DNA from: Fastidiosipila sp963510375
GTDB taxonomy: Bacteria > Bacillota > Clostridia > Saccharofermentanales > Fastidiosipilaceae
Length of the DNA stretch: 64,000 nucleotides
Assembly: GCA_963510375.1 (NCBI GenBank)
Contig: CAUPES010000001.1
Span: forward strand, 149,976 to 213,975
Direction of reading: 5' to 3'
Shown here: positions 6,845 through 15,590 of the stretch, piece after piece
How the letters are laid out: each line of letters opens with the position of its first letter
How positions within the stretch are numbered: the first letter of the stretch is position 1
Position numbers and translations under genes: made by a program
Notes under the pieces: model-generated
Told to the model about the DNA's origin: nothing
The model's input: the letters and a program-made list of their open reading frames with translations, nothing else
Database searches by the model: none

Positions 6845-8137
6845 TTATTCTTTGATACCAATACTATCTAAGTCTTCTTTTTTGGATACCAATAAAGTTT
6901 CAATCTTATTCATACCTTCTTCGACCAAAGCATCCATATCTAAGTTTCTTTCAGCATAAATAGCATCTTCAAGACTAGGTCTTGTCTTAGGATGTTTTGC
7001 AACAAATACAGTACAACAATCTTCATATGGCAGTATGGATGTTTCATAAGTACCAATGAATTTAGCAAGGTTAACAGTCCAATCTTTATCCATACCAATT
7101 AGAGGTCTATAGACTGGCATATTACAGACTGCATCAGTACATATGATAGCTTCGGCTGTTTGACTTGCCACTTGGCCAAGACTTTCACCAGTGATCATGG
7201 CTGTACATTTTTGTTTTTTAGCTAATTCTTCTGCGATTCTAAACATAACCCTACGCATGACAATGGTCATCATATCCGGGGAAACATTTTTCTTAAGAGT
7301 GATTTGGATATCAGTAAAATCAACTATATGCATTTTAATTCGACCTGTGTATTCACTAACAATTCTAGCTAATTCAATGACTTTTTCTTTAGCTTCATTT
7401 GAAGTAAATGGGAAAGTATGGAAGTAAATTGCTTCTATTTCCATACCTCTGGAAGCCATTTGGAAACCTGCTACTGGGGAATCAATACCACCAGAAAGTA
7501 ACAACATACCTTTGCTTCCTGTACCGACTGGTAGACCTTTTAAACCATCATGTTTCTCTGTATACATGTAGGCAGCATCTCTTATCTCAAGGTATACAAC
7601 GAAATCTGGTTCATGTACGTCAACAGATAATTTTTGGTTGTTTCTTAAAATGTGAGCACCTAGATTTCTTGATATTTCAGGAGATTCTAAGGGGAAATTT
7701 TTATTGGCTCGTTTACTCTCAACTTTAAAAGTCTTAGATTTATTATTTTTAGATAATTCTTTTTCAACTAATAAATCAGCAGCTTTTTTCATATTGTCTG
7801 TATTTGCTTCGAACTTAATAACTTTACTTGATGAAACTATTCCAAAGACTTTACAACTAATTTCTAGAGCTTTTTCAATATTGTGAGTTTCGGCAGCTTC
7901 ACTATCTTTAGGCTCAATCCATATTCTACTTTGAGCAGAATATACCTTGTAGTTTGCTACTTTTTTCACACGCCAAGCTAAGTTACTAATTACCTTATCA
8001 ACAAATTTACGTTGATTTAATCCTTTTAGAGAGATTTCTCCAACTCTAGCTAAGATAAGTTCTTGAAATTCCAGCCCAGCGTTTTGATCAATTTGTGTGT
8101 TGTTACTTATATTTTCATCTTTAATTTTATTATCCAT
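6845..8137 (-). CDS. thiI: tRNA 4-thiouridine synthase ThiI
   Basis: Adenylates U8 of tRNA and inserts sulfur to give s4U; in some species it also supplies the thiamine thiazole sulfur. An N-terminal ferredoxin-like region is followed by a THUMP domain (about residues 80-185) and an ATP-pyrophosphatase domain with the PP-loop SGGIDSP (215-221). The protein ends after the PPase domain, so the C-terminal rhodanese domain of E. coli ThiI is absent, as in Bacillus. There the sulfur comes from a dedicated cysteine desulfurase; one is encoded immediately upstream (gap 45 nt). The first ~20 residues, rich in Asn and Asp, are extra compared with the family. Confidence 0.95.
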   Translation of the reverse strand: MDNKIKDENISNNTQIDQNAGLEFQELILARVGEISLKGLNQRKFVDKVISNLAWRVKKVANYKVYSAQSRIWIEPKDSEAAETHNIEKALEISCKVFGIVSSSKVIKFEANTDNMKKAADLLVEKELSKNNKSKTFKVESKRANKNFPLESPEISRNLGAHILRNNQKLSVDVHEPDFVVYLEIRDAAYMYTEKHDGLKGLPVGTGSKGMLLLSGGIDSPVAGFQMASRGMEIEAIYFHTFPFTSNEAKEKVIELARIVSEYTGRIKMHIVDFTDIQITLKKNVSPDMMTIVMRRVMFRIAEELAKKQKCTAMITGESLGQVASQTAEAIICTDAVCNMPVYRPLIGMDKDWTVNLAKFIGTYETSILPYEDCCTVFVAKHPKTRPSLEDAIYAERNLDMDALVEEGMNKIETLLVSKKEDLDSIGIKE

Positions 8138-8182
8138 TATTTATTCTCCATTGTTATTAATTAATCTAATACTATTATTCTC

Positions 8183-9319
8183 TTACATATCCCAGTCTAT
8201 CATTTGTTGTATGACTTCACGCATGACTTTAATTAATTTTTCTGCATCTTCTATTGTATTTGATGAATCTAAACTAATTCGCAAAGTTCCTTCTGCTTGT
8301 TTTCTATCCATATTGCATGCAGTCAACACATGTGAGACTGCAGCTGATTTAGCATTACAAGCGGAGGAAGTTGATACGTAGACACCTTCAGAAGCCAACA
8401 TATGAAGTAAAGTCTCTCCTCTATACTTAGGGAAACTTATACTTAAAATATGAGGTATTGCTTTAGGAAAGTTAATAATAGCTCCGAGATCCTCTAGTCT
8501 AGGTACCAAAAAATTCCTAAGTTCTAGAACTTTAGCATTATTTTCTTCAAAATTATTATATGCATTTTTAGCGGCTTCAGTTAAGCCAGATAGTAAAGGC
8601 CAGTCCTCAGTTCCGCTTCTCCAACCATCTTGTTGTCCACCACCATGAATCAATGCTTCTGGGTAAGTTTGAGACCTTATGTATAACAAACCAGTACTTT
8701 TGGGACCATGTATCTTATGTCCGCTAAAAGATGCAAGATCTATGTCAAGTGAATTAAGATTTAATTCTACTTTTCCCCAAGACTGTACTAAATCTGCATG
8801 AATAAAAGCTTGGTCAGCATATTCGCGTACTAGTTTAGATATACTGTTTAAATCTTGTACAACACCAGTTTCGTTATTAGTGTGCAATATTGAAACTAGG
8901 AGGGTTTTATTGTCTAGATGTGATTTGAGTTCTTCTAAGTCCAGTAAACCATCTTTATTAGGTTTAAGGAGTACGACTTCAGCTCCTTTAGATTCGAGAA
9001 ATTTTAGTGTGCTTAGACTCGCATCATGGTCTGCAGCGGAGGCTATTATTTTATTTAATCTATGACCGTACTTAGTAAATAGACCTTTGAAAGCCATATT
9101 AGTAGACTCAGTTGCACCGGATGTTTGAATTAATTCATCTGGATTACAATTTAGAGTTTTTGCTAACTCAATATAGGCGTTTTTTATTTTTTTCTCGACA
9201 TTTTTGGCAGCATCATAAAGAGATGCTGGATTATAATAATCTTTTTCCATGGATTCACTTACAGTTTTTATAACTGAATCTAAGGGTTTAGTTGTTGCAG
9301 CATGATCAAAATATGGCAT
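8183..9319 (-). CDS. Cysteine desulfurase (NifS/IscS class V aminotransferase fold)
   Basis: PLP enzyme that converts cysteine to alanine and passes persulfide sulfur to acceptors. The PLP lysine is K202 in SGHKIHGPK, the cofactor-binding histidine/aspartate pair is HAD (174-176), and the catalytic cysteine is C321 in the loop SSACNAKSAAVSHVL. Length 378 aa is typical. Its position directly before thiI matches the Bacillus nifZ-thiI pair, so the main job is probably sulfur supply for tRNA s4U (inference from context). A role in Fe-S cluster assembly cannot be excluded, but there is no iscU or sufU in the window. Confidence 0.93.
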   Translation of the reverse strand: MPYFDHAATTKPLDSVIKTVSESMEKDYYNPASLYDAAKNVEKKIKNAYIELAKTLNCNPDELIQTSGATESTNMAFKGLFTKYGHRLNKIIASAADHDASLSTLKFLESKGAEVVLLKPNKDGLLDLEELKSHLDNKTLLVSILHTNNETGVVQDLNSISKLVREYADQAFIHADLVQSWGKVELNLNSLDIDLASFSGHKIHGPKSTGLLYIRSQTYPEALIHGGGQQDGWRSGTEDWPLLSGLTEAAKNAYNNFEENNAKVLELRNFLVPRLEDLGAIINFPKAIPHILSISFPKYRGETLLHMLASEGVYVSTSSACNAKSAAVSHVLTACNMDRKQAEGTLRISLDSSNTIEDAEKLIKVMREVIQQMIDWDM

Positions 9320-9345
9320 TAGATGTCTCCTTTTTCAAAATTATA

Positions 9346-9750
9346 TTAATATAAATCCCAGTCGAAAATTTCACAATTAATAATTTCTTGTTCATCGTTC
9401 CAGTCAACAGTTGCTGCTAATAATTGTTGTGGAATATCATTTTGATTTTGGTATGAAGCGAAATGATTCAATGTCTTTATTACTTTAACTTGCTTTTCAC
9501 GGGTAAACTGAGCCTTACTCCCTCCAAAACGATCGTTGATATTTCTAGCTTTAACTTCTGTTGCATACAAGATACCTTCTTTGAAGGTAATTATGTCTAT
9601 TTCACCTATATTATGGACAAAATAATTATGTGCTAATATAACATGTCCACTAGCTTTTAATTTAGAAGACACATAGCGTTCCGCCTTAATGAAAGCTTCT
9701 AAATCTTTTTTATTATATGTGAAAGCAAATCTTTTTAATGCTTCTCCCAT
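9346..9750 (-). CDS. UPF0102 (YraN) family endonuclease-like protein
   Basis: A 134-residue single-domain protein of the Holliday-junction-resolvase-like PD-(D/E)XK fold. The core is visible as IGEIDII (E and D) followed by ATEVKAR (E-x-K). Family members sit next to rnhB in many bacteria, and here the start codon overlaps the rnhB stop by one base (TAATG), indicating translational coupling. No biochemical role is firmly established for the family, although DNA repair or natural transformation has been suggested. Confidence 0.9.
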   Translation of the reverse strand: MGEALKRFAFTYNKKDLEAFIKAERYVSSKLKASGHVILAHNYFVHNIGEIDIITFKEGILYATEVKARNINDRFGGSKAQFTREKQVKVIKTLNHFASYQNQNDIPQQLLAATVDWNDEQEIINCEIFDWDLY

Positions 9751-10409
9751 TAGTCATTACCTTTCTTCATATACCAAGATCTTAAAAAAGTTTTACGATG
9801 TATAGGGCAAGGACCAAATTCATCTAAAGCTTCATAATGCTTCTTAGTACCATAGCCTTTATGTTGTGCAAAACCATATTCTGGGTATATTTCATCTACT
9901 TTAAGCATTTCAGCGTCACGTGCAGTTTTTGCAAGTATAGAAGCTGCAGCAATACTGTTAGAGTGAGCGTCACCTTTGATTATATTTAATTGCATTTCAG
10001 GAGCAAAAGCTTTTAATGCAACTGCATCAGTCAAAATAAAATCAGCTTTTATTGTTAAATTATTTAATGCGTCAGTCATAGCCTTTTTTGTAGCTTCTAG
10101 TATATTTAATTCATCTATACTATCTGCTTCAACCTTACAAATTGCCCAGGCTAAAGCTTTTTCTTTTATTTCTGCTTCTAATAATTTACGCTTTTTCTCA
10201 GAAATTTTTTTTGAGTCATTCAAGCCATATATTTTCTCGTTAGGGTTTAATATAACTGCAGCTGCATATACAGGACCCGCAAGAGGTCCTCTACCAGCTT
10301 CATCTACTCCTGCAATATATGAGTGTCCAGCTGCAATTAATCTATTTTCATATGTGCTCATGGTCTCATAACGTTCTATATCTTTGATCTGAGTTTTAGT
10401 AAGAGGCAT
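9750..10409 (-). CDS. rnhB: Ribonuclease HII
   Basis: Cleaves RNA in RNA/DNA hybrids and removes single misincorporated ribonucleotides with RNase H2 repair. The signature GVDEAGRGPLAGPV supplies the first two catalytic carboxylates, ILTDAVAL a third, and the AHSNSIAAASILAK region and conserved Tyr-Gly-Phe block follow. I favour ATG 10409 (MPLTKTQIKD) because GGAGATGAT upstream fits the anti-Shine-Dalgarno; another ATG at 10427 lacks one. Part of the rbgA-rnhB-yraN string downstream of rplS, as in Bacillus. Confidence 0.95.
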   Translation of the reverse strand: MPLTKTQIKDIERYETMSTYENRLIAAGHSYIAGVDEAGRGPLAGPVYAAAVILNPNEKIYGLNDSKKISEKKRKLLEAEIKEKALAWAICKVEADSIDELNILEATKKAMTDALNNLTIKADFILTDAVALKAFAPEMQLNIIKGDAHSNSIAAASILAKTARDAEMLKVDEIYPEYGFAQHKGYGTKKHYEALDEFGPCPIHRKTFLRSWYMKKGND

Positions 10410-10479
10410 GAATATTATCATCTCCATTATCAGTTTTATTAGTATAAGTTAAATTAGTCTAATCCTTATCTTTTTAATT

Positions 10480-11376
10480 TTAATCTAGTTCAGATAGATA
10501 ATTAATATGTTCGAAATCATATGTTTTATCAGGTCTTTCTAAACTGATATTCCCAATAGTTCCATTACGATATTCGGTTAAAAGTAATTTTGCAAACCTG
10601 GTCTCATCAACTTTGCCACCTGACATAATGGCTCCACGTTTTCGAGCAGCCTCTAAATAAATATCATATATATGTTCATTTAAATCATTAATTTTGTAGC
10701 GCTGAATTAATTCATCAGGATATGTAATAAGTAATTGTTTAAACAAAAAGTATGCTACTTCCTCTATGGGCAATAAAGAATCTTTGATAGCACCAGTAGC
10801 AGCAAGACCTAATTTTTGTTCGTAAGTTTCTAGTTTGGGCCATAATACTCCTGGCATATCTAGTAGTTCTACAGATTGGTCTTTGCTTTTGATCCATTGA
10901 GGACCTCGAGTTACACCAGGTCGATTAGAAGTTTCTGCTGCCTTTCTTTGAGCAATATTATTAATTAAAGTTGATTTGCCTGTATTTGGTACACCTACTA
11001 TCATAATTCGAAGTGGTATGAATCCTCGCTTAGTTTCAGCTCTTTTCTTGAACTTATCTTCTACTAAAGCACTGGCTTCTTTTAAGATTCTGTTTGCAGA
11101 ACTAATGTCTTTAGCAACACTTTCTATAGCTAAAATATTATCTTCCTTTAGCTTTTTTATCCAAGCTTGAGTGACATTAGAATCAGCAAGATCAGCTTTG
11201 TTCAATAATAATATCCGTTGAGCTTTTTCACCTAAAATTTTACTAAATTCAGGATTTCTACTTGATCTAGGTATACGAGCATCGGAAGTTTCGATAACGA
11301 CATCTACCTTAGCAAGATATTCTTTAATATTTCTAAAAGCTTTGGCCATATGTCCTGGAAACCAATTTATTTGCAT
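10480..11376 (-). CDS. rbgA: Ribosome biogenesis GTPase RbgA (YlqF), late 50S assembly
   Basis: Circularly permuted GTPase needed for late maturation of the 50S subunit, including uL16 incorporation. The permuted motif order is clear: G4 NKAD near residue 60, then G1 GVPNTGKST at about 128-136, then G3 DMPGV at about 173-177. The N-terminal INWFPGHMAKA is the family signature. A C-terminal helical RNA-binding domain follows. Length 298 aa is normal. It lies directly after rplS, with a terminator between the two. Confidence 0.96.
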   Translation of the reverse strand: MQINWFPGHMAKAFRNIKEYLAKVDVVIETSDARIPRSSRNPEFSKILGEKAQRILLLNKADLADSNVTQAWIKKLKEDNILAIESVAKDISSANRILKEASALVEDKFKKRAETKRGFIPLRIMIVGVPNTGKSTLINNIAQRKAAETSNRPGVTRGPQWIKSKDQSVELLDMPGVLWPKLETYEQKLGLAATGAIKDSLLPIEEVAYFLFKQLLITYPDELIQRYKINDLNEHIYDIYLEAARKRGAIMSGGKVDETRFAKLLLTEYRNGTIGNISLERPDKTYDFEHINYLSELD

Positions 11377-11535
11377 CTTATCTTCCTCCTTCTATATCTA
11401 AATCTGCGTTATAAAATAATAACACATTCGTGCTTGATTTACTTTTAATCTAGCATTTAAAACAGTAGAAAAACTGACTTTTTTATCACAAAAACTAATA
11501 ATAATAAAATTTAATGAAGAAATATATTTTTCGAA

Positions 11536-11564
11536 AATAAAAAAGGTTGCCCTAGAGCAACCTT
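11536..11564 (-). terminator. Rho-independent terminator after rplS
   Basis: On the minus strand AAGGTTGC pairs with GCAACCTT (11564-11557 and 11550-11543) with a 6-nt loop, followed by TTTTTTATTTT. It separates rplS from rbgA. Confidence 0.88.
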
Positions 11565-11585
11565 AATTTTATCCTAAATTACTTA

Positions 11586-11951
11586 CTATTTTTTAGTGTT
11601 TAGTTTTTCTCTTAGGCGGGCACCTTTACCAACACGATCACGTAAGTAGTATAGTTTAGCACGACGGGTAACACCTTTACGAGCCACTTTAATATCAGCA
11701 ATTTTTGGTGAGTGTACTTGTAAAATACGTTCTACACCGATACCGTATGCTAAACGTCTTACTGTAAAAGTCTCTGTAAGACCTTTACCATCTTTAGCAA
11801 TAACAGTACCTTCAAATACCTGAATTCGCTCACGAGAGCCTTCTGTGATTCTTAATGAGACATGGACATAGTCACCAACTTCAATAGCTGGTAAATCAGT
11901 TCTTAATTGACTTTGTTCTACTGCCTTAATTAAATCGAATCTGTTAGCCAT
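11586..11951 (-). CDS. rplS: 50S ribosomal protein L19
   Basis: bL19 lies at the 30S-50S interface of the ribosome. The sequence is a full-length family member (121 aa), with the conserved GDYVHVSLRITEG start of the beta-barrel, the GIGVERI(L)QVHSP stretch and the basic C-terminus (LYYLRDRVGKGARLRE). A strong AGGAGG stands a few bases before the start. It is separated from trmD by a 177-bp gap that looks like a regulatory leader, and followed by a terminator, so it can be expressed apart from the operon upstream. Confidence 0.97.
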   Translation of the reverse strand: MANRFDLIKAVEQSQLRTDLPAIEVGDYVHVSLRITEGSRERIQVFEGTVIAKDGKGLTETFTVRRLAYGIGVERILQVHSPKIADIKVARKGVTRRAKLYYLRDRVGKGARLREKLNTKK

Positions 11952-12060
11952 TTTGAAAATCCTCCTCTCCTCGCCGGACGTTCTTGATCAATTTATCAGC
12001 GGACCACCCTTAATTACAACTCCAAGAGTTTAACATTATATAAACAGTATTGTCAAACGC
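11952..12060 (-). promoter_or_regulatory. Putative L19 leader upstream of rplS
   Basis: The untranslated stretch is much more G+C-rich than neighbouring gaps and holds small hairpins: TGATAAATTGATCA, CTCTTGGAG, and a GGTCCGC...CCGGCG segment just before the Shine-Dalgarno. TTGACA (12056-12051) is followed by TATAAT after only 10 bp, so I do not call a promoter from that pair. A Firmicutes L19 leader family is known at this position; whether this matches its consensus needs a covariance-model search. Confidence 0.35.
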
Positions 12061-12128
12061 TTTTTGCCCAAAAATAGAGCTTTGTAGTGGTTTTTAGATA
12101 CAAATACATAAATGTAATAATATTGAAA

Positions 12129-12959
12129 TTAGTCGTGATTGTTATTCTTTCGAAAATTAGATAAACCTTGTATATCTTCTGCGGATAAATCTAATTTTTG
12201 AAATAAATCTGGACGTTTTGTTAAAGTTTCATTTAAGGCATCAAAATATTTAAAATCTGATATCAACTTATGATTTCCTGAAAATAGGACTTCTGGGACT
12301 TCTCTATTAAGCCAAGATCTGGGTTTTGTATATTGTCTAGACTCTAATAGACCATGGTAGTGTGATTCATCTTTCATAGCAGCGTCATCTGCCAGAAAAC
12401 CTGGAAGCATTCTACTGCTTGCATCCATTATAGTTAAGGCGCCTAATTCCCCTCCAGATATAACAAAATCACCTATGGAGACTTCAAGATCTACACATTC
12501 GTCTATAAATCTTTGATCGACACCTTCATAATGTCCACAAATTAAAATTACTTGTTCATATGTAGAAAACTCTTTGGCCATTTCTTGGTCAAAAACTTTA
12601 CCTTTAGGTGACAAAAAAATATTAAGACGTTTCTTCCTGTTATTATCTTCTGCAGATTTTAAAGTCTGATATAAAGGTTCTGCGCGCATCAACATACCAC
12701 TCCCACCACCGTAAAGAGTATCATCAACATGTCCATAATCATCAACAGCGAATTTACGGATATCATGGATGTTACAACTGATTAAGTTCCGTTCTTGAGC
12801 CTTTTTCATCATGCTGCTATTAACATAATTTGAAATGATTTCTGGGAAAAGAGTTAGAACGTCAAACTGGATTTTTGCAGCATTAGTCTTTTTTGATACT
12901 GTACTTTCTGCTGAAGTATCGGCACTTATATTAAGATTTTCAGAATTCAAGTTAATCAT
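12129..12959 (-). CDS. trmD: tRNA (guanine-37-N1)-methyltransferase TrmD
   Basis: Methylates G37 next to the anticodon and prevents +1 frameshifting. It is a SPOUT-fold enzyme; visible motifs are GGGSGMLMRAEP, LSPKGKVFDQ, the knot ICGHYEGVDQRF, and IGDFVISGGELGALTIMD. At 276 aa it is about 30 residues longer than usual because the conserved FDVLTLFPE start is preceded by a polar, Ser/Asn-rich extension. No internal start is available before that core, so the extension seems real. It overlaps the rimM stop by 8 bases, which suggests coupling. Confidence 0.96.
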   Translation of the reverse strand: MINLNSENLNISADTSAESTVSKKTNAAKIQFDVLTLFPEIISNYVNSSMMKKAQERNLISCNIHDIRKFAVDDYGHVDDTLYGGGSGMLMRAEPLYQTLKSAEDNNRKKRLNIFLSPKGKVFDQEMAKEFSTYEQVILICGHYEGVDQRFIDECVDLEVSIGDFVISGGELGALTIMDASSRMLPGFLADDAAMKDESHYHGLLESRQYTKPRSWLNREVPEVLFSGNHKLISDFKYFDALNETLTKRPDLFQKLDLSAEDIQGLSNFRKNNNHD

Positions 12960-13491
12960 AAATTTCTAATAAACCTTTTGGTAAATCAAGTACGATAACG
13001 CCTTTTTCGAGATCTACAGTTTCAGTATATTCTGGTATAGCTGGCACAAATAAATCTTTTTTACCTGGTCGTTTTATTACAAAAAGATCAGATCCAGCAC
13101 CATCGATAAAATCAGTAATTATACCTAAAACATTTTGAGAAATGTCTAGAGCTTTTAAATTTAATAAGTCTGAAACAAAATACTCACCTTCAGATAGATC
13201 ATATGACATATCACGAGTAATAGATAGATAAGAGCCTTTCAATTGCATAGCAACTTCTCTTACATCTATACCACTCAATTTAACTATAGTATTACCATGG
13301 CCACGTAAGTGCTCAATTTTGTAAGGACCAGAAATTTTATCATGCTTACCTTCGTTAACAATATAAACATATTCAAGGTCACTTAAACGATCAGTTTTGT
13401 CTGATATAATTTTGACTTTGAATTCACCTTTTATACCATGTGCACCAGTAATTGCAGCGACATAAAATATATCTTCAGGATTAATATGCAT
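12952..13491 (-). CDS. rimM: 16S rRNA processing protein RimM
   Basis: Assembly factor for the head of the 30S subunit that binds S19. The N-terminal RimM domain starts with YVAAITGAHGIKGEFKVK, and the C-terminal PRC-barrel is visible in GSDLFVIKRPGKKDLFVPA and ETVDLEKGVIVLDLPKGLLE. Length 179 aa is normal. It sits between khpA and trmD as in Bacillus, but a 143-bp gap with a hairpin precedes it. Confidence 0.95.
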   Translation of the reverse strand: MHINPEDIFYVAAITGAHGIKGEFKVKIISDKTDRLSDLEYVYIVNEGKHDKISGPYKIEHLRGHGNTIVKLSGIDVREVAMQLKGSYLSITRDMSYDLSEGEYFVSDLLNLKALDISQNVLGIITDFIDGAGSDLFVIKRPGKKDLFVPAIPEYTETVDLEKGVIVLDLPKGLLEIYD

Positions 13492-13574
13492 AGTTTGCTA
13501 CTCTTCTCGTATGTTTAGACTTTTTGTGTAAAAATTAAGTTATTTTAATATTATATATCTAAAAATAAAATAAA

Positions 13575-13611
13575 GTTGTCTGAATTGTAAGAGCTATTAA
13601 CTCTTACAATT
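13575..13611 (-). terminator. Hairpin between khpA and rimM, possible attenuator
   Basis: A perfect 11-bp inverted repeat (AATTGTAAGAG at 13583-13593 and CTCTTACAATT at 13601-13611) has a 7-nt loop. On the minus strand the T-rich tail is interrupted (CAGACAACTTTATTTTATTTTT), so termination would be partial at best. It could reduce transcription of rimM-trmD relative to rpsP. Confidence 0.45.
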
Positions 13612-13635
13612 AGATCAACTCAAACTCATTAAAAA

Positions 13636-13887
13636 TTAATCAATGATATTTACTGCAACACGAGCATCTATACGGTTTGCTTTTGCCTTTAGGATAGAAC
13701 GGATTGCCTCGGCTCTACGACCACCTTTACCAATAACTCTACCCATATCTTCTGGAGCTACTTTAAGTTCAAGAACAATTGTATTGCCGTCTATAGTAGG
13801 ATTAATTTCAATGGAATTTACGTCCTCGACCAAAGCTTCTGCTAATGTTTGCAATAATGCTTGTAATTCTTTAGTTTTTTCTTCCAT
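13636..13887 (-). CDS. khpA: KH-domain RNA-binding protein KhpA
   Basis: A small KH-domain protein (83 aa) that, in Gram-positives, pairs with KhpB and binds many RNAs with effects on cell division and sRNA levels. The GxxG loop is VIGKGGRRAEAIRSI at about residues 57-70. Its ATG shares one base with the rpsP stop codon. The order rpsP-khpA-rimM is the standard Firmicutes arrangement. Confidence 0.93.
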   Translation of the reverse strand: MEEKTKELQALLQTLAEALVEDVNSIEINPTIDGNTIVLELKVAPEDMGRVIGKGGRRAEAIRSILKAKANRIDARVAVNIID

Positions 13888-14132
13888 TATTCAATTACTC
13901 CTGATTTTTTCAATAATGCTCTAGCTGTATCTGTAGGTTGTGCACCATTAGCTAACCATTTCTTTGCAGCTTCAGCATCAATATTGATTGCTGCAGGATC
14001 TACTAATGGATTGAAAGTACCAATTTGCTCGATATAACGACCATCACGAGGTGCACGAGAATCAGCTACTACAACTCTATATTGAGGATTCTTCTTTGAA
14101 CCAACTCTTTTTAATCTAATTTTTACTGCCAT
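13887..14132 (-). CDS. rpsP: 30S ribosomal protein S16
   Basis: bS16 stabilises the 5' domain of 16S rRNA. The conserved N-terminus VKIRLKRVGSKKNP and the block VVADSRAPRDGRYIEQIG are present, and the length (81 aa) is exactly as expected. AGGAGG precedes the start. It is second in a unit beginning with ffh. Confidence 0.97.
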   Translation of the reverse strand: MAVKIRLKRVGSKKNPQYRVVVADSRAPRDGRYIEQIGTFNPLVDPAAINIDAEAAKKWLANGAQPTDTARALLKKSGVIE

Positions 14133-14184
14133 TATTTTTTCCTCCTATTTTAAATTTTATAAACAATAATGTTAAATTTGAAAA

Positions 14185-15555
14185 TTAAAAACCACCCAAG
14201 CCTTTAAAAGGATTGAAGCCACCAAAGCCTCTACGTTTCTTGCCTTTTTTGCCTTTACCGGTAATTCCCATCTTATTCATCATTTTTAACATTTCATCAT
14301 ATTGTTTAACTAGTTTATTGACTTCTTGCACAGTACGACCAGATCCATTGGCAATTCTCTTACGTCTACTGGCATTAAGTAATTTGACATCAGCTCTTTC
14401 AGCTGGAGTCATTGAGTAAATGATAGCTTTTGTATAGTCTAGTTGTCTATCATCTACATCAATTTCATTTAGTTGCTTATTAGATATACCTGGTATCATT
14501 CCAAGAATATTCTTCATTGGACCCATATTTTGAATTTGATCAAGCATATCTACCATATCATCTAGTGTGAATTTATCTTCTTGTAGTTTTGCCAAAGATT
14601 TAGCAGCTTTATCTTGGTCAATTTCTTGAGTGGCCTTTTCTATGAGAGAAAGCACATCACCCATACCAAGAATTCTTTGAGCCATTCTGTCTGGGTAAAA
14701 CTCTTCAAGTGCATCAATCTTTTCGCCGACACCTACAAACTTAATTGGTTTACCTGTCATTTTATAAATAGATAGTGCAGCACCACCACGAGCATCACCA
14801 TCTAATTTGGTCATTATAAATCCATCGAGACCAATTGCTTCGTTAAATGCATTGGCAACATTTACGGCTTCTTGACCTATCATGGCATCAACAATTAATA
14901 AACGTTCATCAGGATTAACTACTGAATTTATTTCTTTTAGCTCATCCATTAATTCAGCATTTATAATTGTTCTACCAGCGGTATCAACTATTAAGACATC
15001 GCACATTAGATATTTAGCTCTATCTAAGCCTCTCTGTGCGATTTTAGCTGCATCTTTTTCTTCAGGTTCAATATATACAGGAACATTAATTTGTTCGGCT
15101 AAGATTTTTAATTGCTCTTGCGCTGCTGGTCTATGAGTATCTACAGAAACTAAGAATGGTTTCTTACCTTTTTTGCTTAAAAACTTTGCTAATTTAGCAG
15201 CTGTTGTTGTTTTACCAGCACCTTGCAAACCATAAAGCATAATTGTAGTAAAACCACTTGAACTAAATTCAAGTTTGGTGCTACCTTCTCCAAGAACAGA
15301 TTCAAGTTCTTCATTAACAATTTTTATTATCTGTTGTCCAGGAGTAAGGCTATTTAAAACTTCCTCACCTTTAGCTTTTTCTGCAATTACTTTAGTAAAA
15401 TCTTTAACTACTTGATAGTTAACATCAGCTTCTAAGAAGGCTACTCTGATTTCTTTTAGCATATCTTTAATATCTTGCTCTGTAACCCTGGACTTGCCAC
15501 GGAATTTAGCAGTTAAATTTTGTAATCTATCTGATAAGCTATCAAAAAGTGCCAT
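14185..15555 (-). CDS. ffh: Signal recognition particle protein Ffh
   Basis: GTPase subunit of SRP that binds 4.5S/scRNA and signal sequences of nascent membrane proteins and hands them to FtsY. N domain is residues 1-90; G domain carries G1 GLQGAGKTTTAAKLA, the DTAGR G3, and TKLDGDARGG G4. The methionine-rich M domain (about 300-435) contains the RNA-binding GSGRTVQEVN and ends in a Gly/Lys-rich tail. Length 456 aa is normal. Preceded by its regulator ylxM and followed by rpsP. Confidence 0.97.
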   Translation of the reverse strand: MALFDSLSDRLQNLTAKFRGKSRVTEQDIKDMLKEIRVAFLEADVNYQVVKDFTKVIAEKAKGEEVLNSLTPGQQIIKIVNEELESVLGEGSTKLEFSSSGFTTIMLYGLQGAGKTTTAAKLAKFLSKKGKKPFLVSVDTHRPAAQEQLKILAEQINVPVYIEPEEKDAAKIAQRGLDRAKYLMCDVLIVDTAGRTIINAELMDELKEINSVVNPDERLLIVDAMIGQEAVNVANAFNEAIGLDGFIMTKLDGDARGGAALSIYKMTGKPIKFVGVGEKIDALEEFYPDRMAQRILGMGDVLSLIEKATQEIDQDKAAKSLAKLQEDKFTLDDMVDMLDQIQNMGPMKNILGMIPGISNKQLNEIDVDDRQLDYTKAIIYSMTPAERADVKLLNASRRKRIANGSGRTVQEVNKLVKQYDEMLKMMNKMGITGKGKKGKKRRGFGGFNPFKGLGGF

Positions 15556-15590
15556 TCTTACCTCCTCCTTAGAAACTTTTTTCTATTTTG

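Noticed and set aside
7191..7728. Plus-strand frames opposite thiI
   Set aside because: They lie entirely within conserved thiI codons, have no recognisable motif and no plausible start signals.
12035..12056. A sigma-A promoter for rplS from TTGACA and TATAAT
   Set aside because: The two hexamers are only 10 bp apart, too close for a working promoter.
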